DNA from: Prochlorococcus sp. AG-432-D11
GTDB taxonomy: Bacteria; Cyanobacteriota; Cyanobacteriia; PCC-6307; Cyanobiaceae
Length of the DNA: 34,428 bases
NCBI GenBank assembly: GCA_003212885.1
Contig: QCOP01000010.1
Span: forward strand, 1-34,428
Reading direction: 5' to 3'
This document shows, one piece after another, positions 1-7,441 of this stretch. The notes under the pieces were generated by a model that saw nothing but the letters and a program-made list of their open reading frames with translations, ran no database searches and had not been told where the DNA came from. Numbering within the stretch: the stretch's first letter is position 1; each line of letters begins with the position of its first letter. Made by a program: the position numbers and the translations under genes.

Positions 1-943
1 TAAAAACCACCCCTGCCTTGACCATTGAATTATCGAGGGTTCCATCACCGTAATCATGAGAGCCACCAAAGACAAACGATCCGCCTGCATTCACATCGAT
101 TCGTTGATTGATCTTTTTAGCGCAGCCAAAACCCAATCCAATCCGTCCGCTATAACTTGCAGACCCTAATCCACAACTGGCATTGGAATCATTCGAGCCT
201 ATCTGAGGTAAAGCATTTAAAGCTCCTGATAGAGCAGTTGCACCAGCAACACCTTGTCCAAGATTATTGATGTTATTAGTGTTATTAATAATATTGGCAT
301 TATTGATAGAAATATCTGAAGATATGTTTGCTATATTTGAAGTATTAAGAGCAATATTAGACGCGTTAGTTGAGATATTATTTGTATTATTAGAAATATT
401 ATTTGTATTATTAGAAATATTTACTTCATTGCTTTCAATGCTTGTTTTATTAGTAGAAATATCTGAAGTATTCACTATTATAGTAGAAGAATTAGAAGTT
501 ATATCATAGGAATTATTAGATTGAATAACTCTCAAGTTTAAATCAGTATCTCTTGAATCAGTAGCCACTTCTTGAACGCTCCAAACCCCAGTTGAAATAT
601 CATAGACCCTATAATTATTATTATCGCTTGGCTTATTGCCAATACTATTTAATTCAGCAAAAAACAACTTATTTTCCTTTTTGTCATACCAATAAGTTGC
701 TGGCCCATCCCAGTCTACTAAGTGTACGCCAGCCTCCCTAATCCTACCTCCAGATTTAAATGTTGTTATTTTATTAATTGCGTAATCATTTCCTGTACCA
801 GTAGATTTTAGAATTTCATAAGTACACTCTCCACCGTATGTAGAACATGTATAATTAACAAAGAAATTTTCATCTGCGCTAGAATGAGTAGCGCCTAGCA
901 AAAGAAAGCCAGAAACTATTAAAGAAGAACGGATAATTTTCAT
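1..943 (-). CDS. YadA-like trimeric autotransporter adhesin, 3' end cut by window edge
   Basis: The minus strand is open from an ATG at 943 to the window edge (314 codons, no stop). The protein begins with a signal peptide (MKIIRSSLIVSGFLLLGATH, then SSA-DEN). A globular head of about 130 residues contains cysteines near the start (NYTCS, GGECTYE). A stalk with repeats of the type NISNNTNNIS and ISTNASNIALNT follows, with isoleucines spaced as expected for a right-handed trimeric coiled coil. The C-terminus (NINNLGQGVAGATALSGAL, ALPQIGS, then alternating strands GRIGLGFGC, IDVNAGGSFVFGG, MVKAGVVF) matches the YadA membrane-anchor pattern of one helix and four beta strands that forms the outer-membrane barrel. 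Only the last few residues appear to be missing. The likely role is a surface adhesin; the ligand is unknown. Naming the family is by motif recognition, without a database search. Confidence 0.75.
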   Translation of the reverse strand, partial: MKIIRSSLIVSGFLLLGATHSSADENFFVNYTCSTYGGECTYEILKSTGTGNDYAINKITTFKSGGRIREAGVHLVDWDGPATYWYDKKENKLFFAELNSIGNKPSDNNNYRVYDISTGVWSVQEVATDSRDTDLNLRVIQSNNSYDITSNSSTIIVNTSDISTNKTSIESNEVNISNNTNNISNNTNNISTNASNIALNTSNIANISSDISINNANIINNTNNINNLGQGVAGATALSGALNALPQIGSNDSNASCGLGSASYSGRIGLGFGCAKKINQRIDVNAGGSFVFGGSHDYGDGTLDNSMVKAGVVF

Positions 944-1124
944 TAATTTTAAAAAGTTATTATTTTAATATTTTTGCTATGAATAATTAAACAAACAACT
1001 ACTGATAGACAGATATTATTTTGGTTAAATATATTTCTTGAATCTTATTTTTGAAAAATAAAGCTACTAATCCCTATTAAAGCAATAAGTATATTGAGCA
1101 ACAAATACAAAAAAATGCTTCTAT

Positions 1125-1250
1125 CTACTCATTTTCTTGATCTTCGATCTTTACAATACGAATATTAATACCTATCAATAAGATGATTCCCCCTAGCAGA
1201 GGTATCCAACTCTGGAGGTAATCAAGACTATGCACCTCAAGATATTCCAT
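1125..1250 (-). CDS. 41-residue single-helix membrane peptide
   Basis: The ATG at 1250 overlaps the stop of the preceding 68-residue gene in a TAATG junction, which implies translational coupling. The product, ending at a TAG at 1125-1127, has an acidic/polar N-terminus (MEYLEVHSLDYLQS), one predicted membrane helix (WIPLLGGIILLIGINI) and a charged tail (VKIEDQENE). No family is recognised. It is too short for most gene finders. The coupling to a second membrane protein is the best argument that it is real, and the two may form a complex (inference). Confidence 0.5.
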   Translation of the reverse strand: MEYLEVHSLDYLQSWIPLLGGIILLIGINIRIVKIEDQENE

Positions 1251-1456
1251 TATTTCCACCTTATCCTTTCTGGATAAATCTTTTCAATTTGTTTAAGGAC
1301 AACAAACATCGCAAGAACCAATAAAGGTCCAATGATGAAAGCAATATCAATAAACTTTGTGATTAATGGGTCTAAAACCAAATAATTAGTCACAGGTTTA
1401 ACCCAACAGAAAGTTATGCTTACAAATATTTCTGATATGGATTCAGTAAAAGCCAT
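1250..1456 (-). CDS. 68-residue hypothetical membrane protein
   Basis: The product (MAFTESISEIFVSITFCWVK...) has an amphipathic N-terminal half and a clear membrane helix around residues 36-54 (IDIAFIIGPLLVLAMFVVL), followed by a basic tail (KQIEKIYPERIRWK). It is the first gene of a two-gene unit with the 41-residue peptide whose ATG overlaps its stop. No family is recognised. The topology of a short polar head, one or two helices and a positive cytoplasmic end resembles the tiny accessory membrane proteins common in picocyanobacteria, but no function can be assigned. Confidence 0.55.
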   Translation of the reverse strand: MAFTESISEIFVSITFCWVKPVTNYLVLDPLITKFIDIAFIIGPLLVLAMFVVLKQIEKIYPERIRWK

Positions 1457-1708
1457 TAAACTATTTTATCTTCGATCAAGAAGAAAAGATGAGATTTTCC
1501 CAGCATATTTAAGAAGCGTTGTATCTCTATCAAAAATCACTAAGTTTTTTTGGTAAAGATAGGCATGAATGAATTTAAACTTAGCAGAAGGTTAATGCCT
1601 CAGCGAAACAATTATTCAAAGAACTTACAAGAAACCAATCCATGATTAACCATTTGATCAAGCTTAACCATTCAAAATAGAAAAACTAAAGAAAAATAAA
1701 ATTTGTCT
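1457..1708. other. Gene-poor stretch with no supported gene
   Basis: This stretch separates the minus-strand membrane-peptide pair from the plus-strand unit at 1709-1923. The only short reading frame with some plausibility is a 26-codon ATG frame at 1565-1645 (MNEFKLSRRLMPQRNNYS...). It has no clear ribosome-binding site and is not called. I see no tRNA, strong hairpin or repeat here. Confidence 0.4.
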
Positions 1709-1719
1709 TATGCTATACA
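1709..1719 (+). promoter_or_regulatory. Extended -10 promoter candidate
   Basis: The sequence ATGCTATACAT has the TG-n-TATACT form of an extended -10 element. It lies about 55 nt before the short ORF at 1775 and fits the terminator-bounded transcription unit that ends near 1923. A convincing -35 is not visible. Confidence 0.35.
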
Positions 1720-1774
1720 TCACAAATCAAGATACAGGTTATATTTTTATTAGTTTCATTACGGAGGTGATCCA

Positions 1775-1867
1775 TTGTCGTATCTACCGAGCGGTCATGA
1801 GTCAATGGTAAAGTCAATTGCTAGGGCTCAAGCCTTCAACGGTTTCATAATTAATAGGTTTATATAG
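1775..1867 (+). CDS. 30-residue short ORF with an optimal Shine-Dalgarno, TTG start
   Basis: A TTG start is preceded by GGAGGTGATC (1763-1772), which is complementary to the conserved 3' end of 16S rRNA over its full length, with a usable spacing to TTG. The peptide is MSYLPSGHESMVKSIARAQA followed by FNGFIINRFI and a TAG stop. A strong intrinsic terminator begins 22 nt after the stop, so this is a compact monocistronic unit of roughly 200 nt. No family is recognised. It could be a real small protein, or the SD-like segment could belong to a regulatory RNA. The SD and terminator are seen directly; the coding status is inference. Confidence 0.45.
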   Translation: MSYLPSGHESMVKSIARAQAFNGFIINRFI

Positions 1868-1889
1868 CATTGCAAAAATCTATTAATTA

Positions 1890-1923
1890 AGAGCTAACCT
1901 AAGAAAGGGTTAGCTCTTTTTTT
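1890..1923 (+). terminator. Strong intrinsic terminator
   Basis: A perfect 10-bp stem (AGAGCTAACC at 1890-1899 pairing with GGTTAGCTCT at 1908-1917) encloses an 8-nt loop and runs straight into seven T residues. It closes the short unit that begins near 1720. Confidence 0.85.
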
Positions 1924-2038
1924 ATGAATTCATAAAGATTATTAAGCAATATTTGTAAATCAAATAAAGTAAAAAGCATAAAATATTTATTTTTTGATTA
2001 GAATAAAAAACCAAAAGAATCCTTTGTAAATACTACAT

Positions 2039-2179
2039 ATGAATGGGAACAAAAGCTATAGTATAAAAGACTTGATTTTTGATATAGGTTTTATCATTTC
2101 AGTAATTGCTGTATTAGCAATAATTATTGGTTCTTTTCCAAGTTTTTTCTCTAAATTCCTGCCTTTCATAAATAATTAA
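2039..2179 (+). CDS. 46-residue single-helix membrane peptide
   Basis: The ATG frame encodes MNGNKSYSIKDLIFDIGFII, then SVIAVLAIIIGSFPSFFSKF and LPFINN, ending at a TAA. It has a short polar head and a long hydrophobic segment (about residues 14-35) typical of one membrane helix. The ribosome-binding site is weak, as is common in AT-rich picocyanobacteria. No family is recognised, and it lies alone between the terminator at 1923 and rpsU on the opposite strand. Confidence 0.4.
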   Translation: MNGNKSYSIKDLIFDIGFIISVIAVLAIIIGSFPSFFSKFLPFINN

Positions 2180-2269
2180 TAAATCATATAAACGAAATCT
2201 ACTTAATTTCATAATGCAATTCTGCTAACAAAATTTTATACCTTATTTATGAACACCAAATATTGAAAG

Positions 2270-2446
2270 CTACCTTCTTCTAGTCTTTCGTCGCTGCTGA
2301 AGTTTCCTTTTGTACTTCATTACTGGAGTTTCATGGCACCTTAAGCGTTTTAGCTCACCAAAAATTCCAGCTTTAGATACCTGCCTCTTAAACCGACGCA
2401 AAGCCGATTCAATACCTTCGTTCTCACCAACTGTTACTTGAGTCAA
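2270..2446 (-). CDS. rpsU: 30S ribosomal protein S21
   Basis: The 58-residue product starts at a TTG (2446) as [20 protein letters not shown] and continues [38 protein letters not shown]. The E[18 protein letters not shown] core, the central ELKRxxxHExP and the very basic C-terminus are diagnostic of bS21, and the length is normal. S21 is a small-subunit protein near the anti-Shine-Dalgarno region of 16S rRNA that helps mRNA start selection. No ATG is available at the expected N-terminus, so TTG is chosen. The gene stands alone here. Confidence 0.93.
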   Translation of the reverse strand: MTQVTVGENEGIESALRRFKRQVSKAGIFGELKRLRCHETPVMKYKRKLQQRRKTRRR

Positions 2447-2510
2447 TCTTAAATATCAAAGTATCTAATTTAACTTCTTTGACGGTATCTTTGTCAACTA
2501 AGGCACCGTT

Positions 2511-2780
2511 CTAGTTATTTATATGTTTTGATAGGCACTTTTCTGCTGAAGGCTGTATGTCCTTGCCTTCATCAATATTGGCTTTAAGAGCGCAGTCGCA
2601 AAAGGCCTTAATAGACTTCTCTGGGACTGAAGAAACTGCTGGATTAGCTTTGGCAGTTAAAACACATTGATCAAATTCTGATGAAGGATAAGAATGAACA
2701 GGTCCATCCAAAGCAAAAAGCGCTAGAAAAACAATTGGGAATAGACTGGAGGCTCTTGCTATAGCTTGAAAAAAAAACAT
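2511..2780 (-). CDS. Small secreted cysteine-containing protein, unknown function
   Basis: The product starts MFFFQAIARASSLFPIVFLA with a signal peptide ending near PVHS. The mature part of about 60 residues has four cysteines (QCVLTAK, KAFCDC, AEKCLSK) that could form two disulfides in the periplasm. The ATG at 2780 is preferred to a TTG one codon upstream. The gene follows a 54-residue ORF (stop at 2784) almost without a gap, so the two are probably one operon. No named family is recognised; helical Cys-paired small periplasmic proteins of this kind are frequent in picocyanobacteria. Confidence 0.6.
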   Translation of the reverse strand: MFFFQAIARASSLFPIVFLALFALDGPVHSYPSSEFDQCVLTAKANPAVSSVPEKSIKAFCDCALKANIDEGKDIQPSAEKCLSKHINN

Positions 2781-2783
2781 CAA

Positions 2784-2948
2784 TTAATCAACATAAATTT
2801 TGCAATGGGAATGCGTAGGATGTGCCTTACATTCACGCTCCCAATAGAGACTTTCGAAGTCTAGCGGAAGCTTGTAGGTAAAGTCTTGCATCTCTAATGC
2901 ATCATTCAAATAAGTTCTTATAGGTTTTAAAAATGAAAATACTCTCAT
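2784..2948 (-). CDS. 54-residue hypothetical protein with WEREC and CKIY motifs
   Basis: The ATG frame encodes MRVFSFLKPIRTYLNDALEM, then QDFTYKLPLDFESLYWEREC and KAHPTHSHCKIYVD, with a TAA at 2784-2786. The C-terminal W-E-R-E-C-K-x-x-P ... C-K-I-Y pattern of two cysteines resembles a short motif I associate with small picocyanobacterial proteins, but I cannot name the family. Its stop lies 3 nt before the start of the secreted Cys protein, implying a shared transcript. Confidence 0.55.
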   Translation of the reverse strand: MRVFSFLKPIRTYLNDALEMQDFTYKLPLDFESLYWERECKAHPTHSHCKIYVD

Positions 2949-3091
2949 TCTTTGACTAAGCAACTATCATAGCTTTAAGCTACAACCATTATTTTATCAA
3001 CTGAATATATACCTATTTAAATTGGATTATGGTGCCGATGACATATATTTGTTAAAATATTAAAAGTTCAATGAATTAGTAAAATAGAAAA

Positions 3092-3331
3092 ATGAAAAAA
3101 GTTAAATATGCAGAAATTGCACCTTGGGATGGAGGGCCTGATCAACATCACACAAATGACGATGAATGGTTGATGAGAAAAGGCATAATTGAGGTTGTCT
3201 TTTCTAGAAACAAACTAGATATGAATTATTTCCACATTAGAAGAGGAGAAAAAGAAGAGCAAGTTTTTACTTTTCAAGCAAGATATCTATATCAAGAGCT
3301 TTTAGATAAAGGTTTTGTTTTGGTTGAATAG
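3092..3331 (+). CDS. 79-residue hypothetical protein
   Basis: A clean ATG frame encodes a soluble, mixed-charge protein starting MKKVKYAEIAPWDGGPDQHH. It has a dense Asp/His segment (DQHHTNDDEW), two predicted beta strands (IIEVVFSR, NYFHIRR) and a helical C-terminus (FTFQARYLYQELLDKGFVLVE). It has no signal peptide or membrane helix. Promoter and terminator are not obvious. No family is recognised; codon use looks like that of neighbouring genes, which supports coding. Confidence 0.6.
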   Translation: MKKVKYAEIAPWDGGPDQHHTNDDEWLMRKGIIEVVFSRNKLDMNYFHIRRGEKEEQVFTFQARYLYQELLDKGFVLVE

Positions 3332-3457
3332 TTTTAACGAAGAAAGTTATAATTATTTAATAATGCTAAAGCTTATTCTGCAAAAATTTCTCATTACTAA
3401 GAGAATATTAAAAAAAACACACTAATATTGAATTTCAATCTTAACAAGAAGAGATTA

Positions 3458-3541
3458 ATGACTTTTTTTGGTAATCTTTTCAAGATAATTGCCAATGAGT
3501 TTTCTAATTACATCAGAAAAAACAAAAATATCTTAGAGTAA
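3458..3541 (+). CDS. Possible 27-residue peptide
   Basis: An ATG frame (MTFFGNLFKIIANEFSNYIR, then KNKNILE) follows AGAAGAG, a usable ribosome-binding site. The peptide would be an amphipathic helix. Nothing else supports it, and a chance frame of this size is common in AT-rich DNA. Confidence 0.2.
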   Translation: MTFFGNLFKIIANEFSNYIRKNKNILE

Positions 3542-3564
3542 GATTAATCCCATATCGGAACATA

Positions 3565-3870
3565 ATGAGATTTTTAATTAAGTGGGCTGCTCCTGAACAA
3601 GGCTCAGATCCTGATTACGTGCAAGCAATTATTGAATATATCAACAAAGGAAAACCAATGGACTCTTTTGAAGGATTTCAGGTTATTTGCCGTGTAATTG
3701 ACCCACACGAGGGAGGTGGGTGCTGCATAGTTGAAGCAGACAACATTTCTAAGGTTTACAAGCATACCGCTCCATGGATTTTAACATTTGGCTGTGAAGT
3801 AATGGTCACTCCTGTTATGACAGATGAAGAATATCTTGAATCTGCAAAAGAACTTTTAGATGAAAGATAA
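3565..3870 (+). CDS. DUF3303 domain protein
   Basis: The 101-residue product (MRFLIKWAAPEQGSDPDYVQ...) matches the DUF3303 pattern common in cyanobacteria: an N-terminal RFLIKW strand, a helix, a GGGCCIVEADN segment, and a C-terminal part containing HTAPW, a strand with VMVTPVMTDEEY and a final helix. This is a small dimeric alpha/beta-barrel-like fold whose biochemical role is unknown. The length equals the family norm and there is no targeting signal, so it is cytoplasmic. The gene is monocistronic. Confidence 0.8.
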   Translation: MRFLIKWAAPEQGSDPDYVQAIIEYINKGKPMDSFEGFQVICRVIDPHEGGGCCIVEADNISKVYKHTAPWILTFGCEVMVTPVMTDEEYLESAKELLDER

Positions 3871-3932
3871 AAAGAATCGTAATAGTCCATCAATTCATCA
3901 AACAACTATGGCATTAGCTAAAAACTACTGAC

Positions 3933-4115
3933 TCAGGATTCCCCCCATTGCTTGCTAATATCAAAGCCCCATTTTTTGGCAAGTGAAACAACTTCTTCAT
4001 GTGATTCACAACAAATAAATTGATCCTTCTTTCCAGGTGATTCTTCTAGAAAAGCAACTAGATCATTTAAAGCATGAACTTTTCTAATAAACTTATCAAA
4101 ATCCTTCTGTGACAT
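3933..4115 (-). CDS. Nif11-like domain peptide without a core
   Basis: The 60-residue product (MSQKDFDKFIRKVHALNDLV...) has the Nif11 layout: an N-terminal S-x-x-x-F-x-x-F helix, a conserved K-V-x-x-x-x-x-L segment, and the C-terminal EEVVSLAKKWGFDIS motif. In many marine cyanobacteria this domain is the leader of prochlorosin/nitrile-hydratase-type precursor peptides. Here the protein stops 6 residues after GFDIS, with no double-glycine and no Cys/Ser/Thr-rich core, so it is a stand-alone Nif11 domain. No lanthipeptide synthetase gene is in the window. Function unknown. Confidence 0.65.
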   Translation of the reverse strand: MSQKDFDKFIRKVHALNDLVAFLEESPGKKDQFICCESHEEVVSLAKKWGFDISKQWGES

Positions 4116-4221
4116 AAATATTTTAAAAGTTCATATTAGATACAACTACAGCATTATTTCCATTTCTTTGGTCAAATTTTAATGATTACAAGGGCTTGAC
4201 AGACTTCTTTATTAACAATAG

Positions 4222-4242
4222 AGCATGATTCGTCATGCTTTT
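4222..4242. terminator. Small TTCG-loop hairpin
   Basis: AGCATGA (4222-4228) pairs perfectly with TCATGCT (4233-4239) around a TTCG tetraloop and is followed by a short T run on the plus strand. A TTGACA hexamer lies just upstream at about 4197. The hairpin sits between divergent genes, so it may end a small transcript or act in the 5' leader of the gene at 4289; which of these is unclear. Confidence 0.4.
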
Positions 4243-4288
4243 GCGTCATTTAGCTAACCTAATTGAATAAAAGTTATCAATTGAGAAG

Positions 4289-4426
4289 ATGCCAAAGCTA
4301 AGAAAAGAGGAAGAACAAAGTCCTATTGTTCAGAAACTCCTATTAATTCTATTTGGACTAGGGCCAATTTTTATTATGGGATGGTTTTTAACCTCAAAAG
4401 GCTTTTTTAATGCGCCAGGAACTTAG
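4289..4426 (+). CDS. 45-residue single-helix membrane peptide
   Basis: The ATG frame encodes MPKLRKEEEQSPIVQKLLLI, then LFGLGPIFIMGWFLTSKGFF and NAPGT. A charged N-terminal head precedes one hydrophobic helix (LLLILFGLGPIFIMGWFL), followed by a short polar tail. The GAGAAG before the ATG could serve for ribosome binding. The form resembles small photosynthetic-membrane subunits, but no known subunit is recognised. Confidence 0.5.
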   Translation: MPKLRKEEEQSPIVQKLLLILFGLGPIFIMGWFLTSKGFFNAPGT

Positions 4427-4501
4427 AAGGCAATTTAAAAAATTTCTAACCAAGTTACGATATCGCTTTAAAATTATTAATAGGATATTACTTCTTATTG
4501 T

Positions 4502-6322
4502 TTAAAATCGTTCAGGCTTAGGATCCTCCCAATTAGGTTTTACTCCAGAGCCAATTAAATCGTTATATCTACTTTGAAGTTTTTTTCTGTCAATTCTCCA
4601 GACCTTATAAACTCCAAATTCTCCTAAAGTTATAGGATCTAAATCCTTCCAATGCACATAGGAGCTAGTCATCTTATCAATAACTATTAAGACTGATTTA
4701 GAAGAATAACGAGAGCCAATCCCTACACCTTCCCATCCTTGTCGTTGCTCTTTAGACAGCCTTTCAACAAGATTAACCAATGCTACATTATCATTAGATT
4801 CAAATAATATAATCTTATTAGTATAAAAATGCAGCGATGGTTTTTTAATTCCTACCATTGCTATTGATTCGTTTTCAAAGCTTACATTAGTAATTAAAGT
4901 AGCAGCTTGCCTTAAAGGCAACTGTCTTAATTGGTCTGCAAGTTTAACAACTGGAAGCAAGACAAATAATTGAAGTAATATCAACGGAAACTTTAAAAAG
5001 ATAAAACTTTGAAATTTTCTATGATAGAAGATATAAGCGCTAATTATAGAAAATATTGAAAAAATTATTGCCGCTCTCAAGTACAATCTACTTCTAATTA
5101 ATTCTATACCAAACGAAGGCATTTCTGGATCATCAATATATTGAACCCAAATAGGTGTGAATAGAAATAGTATTATTAAAAACAAACCCAGAATTAATGA
5201 AATAAGAATAGCTACTCTCTGAGGCTTATCATTTTGTCGCCGCCTTGTTGCAACTAAACCTATTAACAAAGCAGCTGCCGGGGTTGCTGGCAACCAGTAG
5301 CTTGGAAGTTTAGTAGCTGCTAATGTAAATAATAAAAACACTCCAATAATCCAACTTCCAGCAAAATTAAGTAATGATTGATTATTCTCATTTGAAGTAA
5401 GCTTACGTTGAGTTAAAAATGACATTGATTCGAAAATGCCAACAATTAAAAATGGAGTAAAAGGTAAAGAAGTAATCAGAAGTAATGCAATGAAAAACCA
5501 CCATGGTTCAGAGTGACTATTAACTACAGTAGTTAATCTTTGAAAGTTGTGATAACCAAAAAAACTATCCCAAAAAGGTTTACCTTCTATACTTAATTCA
5601 AGTAAATACCAAGGTAAAGATACTAAAAGGGATATAAAAATACCTTTGATAAAGCTTATTTTCCTTAAGACATTAACCAAGTCTTTTTGAAGGATTCCAA
5701 AGATTGTAAAAATTATTGTAGTCAAAGCAATTGCAACTGGTCCTTTGGTTAAAACTGCAAGTCCTAAGACTATCCATGCGACCCACCATGATTTTGCTCC
5801 TGGATTTACATAGCTTCTCCAATTAAGAATCAAACTTATTCCAAGAGTTGAACACAAGAGAGCATCACTAACAGCTATTCTTGACCAAATAATCACTAAA
5901 GGAGAAAGAGCAAAAACCAAAGATGTTACTAATGCAGTCCTTCTTGGTAATAAAATTTCTTTTGGGGAAGCTCTCATAACAACATCACCCAAGCAAACCA
6001 TCATTGCCAAAGTAGATAAAGCTGATGGAAGTCTTGCAGCCCAAGTACCTAAAGGGTCCCAAATTTGGTTGCCAGGTAGTGCATAAAACATACCCATGAA
6101 CCAATAAACAAGTGGGGGCTTATCAAATCGAGGCAGACCATTAACTCTTGGAGTCAACCAATCGCCAGTTATGGTCATTGCCCTACTAGCAGCAGCAAAA
6201 AGAGGGGGTGTTTCATCGACTAATCCTGTAGTCCCTAGACCAACTAAGCAAATAAGAATTCCAAAAAATAATATTAAATAAATCCCTCTTCTATATTGAT
6301 GCTTTGATATTAATAATTTCAC
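4502..6322 (-). CDS. ArnT/PMT-type membrane glycosyltransferase (GT-C fold)
   Basis: This 606-residue multi-helix membrane protein has the N-terminal features of ArnT/dolichyl-phosphate-mannose transferases. A first membrane helix is followed by V-D-E-T-P-P (catalytic-type Asp36/Glu37), R-A-M-T, G-D-W-L-T-P-R-V-N-G (54-62) and R-F-D-K-P-P-L-V-Y-W (66-74). About ten further helices follow, then a soluble C-terminal domain. These enzymes take a sugar from a polyprenyl-phosphate carrier and attach it to lipid A or another periplasmic acceptor. It heads away from a GT4 glycosyltransferase (39 bp upstream) and an EamA transporter on the same strand, which suggests a cell-envelope glycosylation cluster. 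Donor and acceptor cannot be read from the sequence. Confidence 0.85.
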   Translation of the reverse strand: MKLLISKHQYRRGIYLILFFGILICLVGLGTTGLVDETPPLFAAASRAMTITGDWLTPRVNGLPRFDKPPLVYWFMGMFYALPGNQIWDPLGTWAARLPSALSTLAMMVCLGDVVMRASPKEILLPRRTALVTSLVFALSPLVIIWSRIAVSDALLCSTLGISLILNWRSYVNPGAKSWWVAWIVLGLAVLTKGPVAIALTTIIFTIFGILQKDLVNVLRKISFIKGIFISLLVSLPWYLLELSIEGKPFWDSFFGYHNFQRLTTVVNSHSEPWWFFIALLLITSLPFTPFLIVGIFESMSFLTQRKLTSNENNQSLLNFAGSWIIGVFLLFTLAATKLPSYWLPATPAAALLIGLVATRRRQNDKPQRVAILISLILGLFLIILFLFTPIWVQYIDDPEMPSFGIELIRSRLYLRAAIIFSIFSIISAYIFYHRKFQSFIFLKFPLILLQLFVLLPVVKLADQLRQLPLRQAATLITNVSFENESIAMVGIKKPSLHFYTNKIILFESNDNVALVNLVERLSKEQRQGWEGVGIGSRYSSKSVLIVIDKMTSSYVHWKDLDPITLGEFGVYKVWRIDRKKLQSRYNDLIGSGVKPNWEDPKPERF

Positions 6323-6361
6323 TTTTTGATTGACTTTTTAAAACCATATTGGCAACTTATC

Positions 6362-7441
6362 TTATTTTTCCATAAATATCCAAGATTTAATTTTAGTACC
6401 AAAACTTTCTAAGGAAGCATTTTCTTCCACCCAATTTCTACAATCCCTTCGATTAATTTCATTGATTCTTAGTGTTGCAGAATAAAGAGCTTCTAAATCA
6501 TCTTTTGGAACTAGCCAGCCTGTAGAACCTGAACAAATTAATTCTCCAGGTCCGCCCTTTTGATAGGAAACTACTGGAACACCACAAGCCATCGCTTCAA
6601 CAACCACATTCCCATAAGCCTCATTCCATTTAGGGGTATTAATTAGCATTCGAGCCCCTCCAAGTTCCAATTGAAATTCAGAAGTTTCAAGAAATCCTCG
6701 CCAATGAATAGTTCCTTCAGGAAATAACGATTCAATTTTTTTTGCATATTTCTGGTCTTCGACTAAACCCCATACATACAAAGATTCTCCCAAACGTCTA
6801 GCAACACTTAAGGCATCTTCAAGACCTTTCTCTGGAGAAACTCTGCCAGCCCATCCCAAATAACCAATTGATTGCTCTCTAAAGTGATATTTAGTTAAAT
6901 CAAAGCCATTGCCTAATAAAGTAGGAAAAGAAGACAATGTATAGTCAGAAGACTGCACTTTAGTATGAAAAGCTAATCTTTCGTGATACTGAATAGAAAG
7001 ATCATTTATAACTTTCCTCATTACTGTTGATACTGCACCCATGCTAACTAAATGAAAAATCTTGACGTCAACAAAAGGCGTGATCCAAAAAGGTAACCAA
7101 TCATAACTAAAATTTAAAATTGCATCAGCATCTTTTCCTAGAACTAAAGCATGCTTCCAAAGCCCCTCTAAAACAGAATTAAAAGGAATTTCTACAGGAG
7201 AAAGAAAATCCCTATGCTGCCAACTAACTTGATCAGTGCCTTCAACAAAAACAATCTTTACCCTTTTACAGTCAGGGGGTAATTCTGATCCTTTAGGAGC
7301 TACTAAAGTAATCTCTATTCCTAATTGAAGAAGTCCCCTTATTGCAGAGATTACAGTCAGCTCAACTCCTCCTCCTTTACCACTTCCCAAAAAGCCAATA
7401 GGAGTACTTACTAAAACGAGCTTTAAAACTTTTGGATTCAT
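6362..7441 (-). CDS. Glycosyltransferase family 4 (group 1)
   Basis: The 359-residue protein has a GT-B fold. The N-terminal nucleotide-sugar fold starts LVLVSTPIGFLGSGKGGGVE, with the Gly-rich acceptor-side loop typical of GT4 enzymes. The donor-site signatures follow in the second domain: GRVSPEKGLEDAL (about residues 198-210), the EX7E motif in EAYGNVVVEAMACGVPVV, then G-G-P-G-E-L. It lacks membrane helices and probably works at the inner face of the membrane. Its ATG directly abuts the stop of the upstream EamA gene (TGA-ATG), showing an operon. The sugar is unknown. Confidence 0.85.
   Translation of the reverse strand: MNPKVLKLVLVSTPIGFLGSGKGGGVELTVISAIRGLLQLGIEITLVAPKGSELPPDCKRVKIVFVEGTDQVSWQHRDFLSPVEIPFNSVLEGLWKHALVLGKDADAILNFSYDWLPFWITPFVDVKIFHLVSMGAVSTVMRKVINDLSIQYHERLAFHTKVQSSDYTLSSFPTLLGNGFDLTKYHFREQSIGYLGWAGRVSPEKGLEDALSVARRLGESLYVWGLVEDQKYAKKIESLFPEGTIHWRGFLETSEFQLELGGARMLINTPKWNEAYGNVVVEAMACGVPVVSYQKGGPGELICSGSTGWLVPKDDLEALYSATLRINEINRRDCRNWVEENASLESFGTKIKSWIFMEK

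Noticed and set aside
267-509. 80-codon plus-strand frame of Leu/Ile/Val/Glu-rich sequence
   Set aside because: It is the reverse-frame image of the Asn/Ile stalk repeats of the adhesin gene on the minus strand, which has a signal peptide and an anchor.
1057-1123. Possible minus-strand 20-residue membrane peptide (YLLLNILIALIGISSFIF)
   Set aside because: It has only TTG or weak starts, no ribosome-binding site and is close to the lower limit of size.
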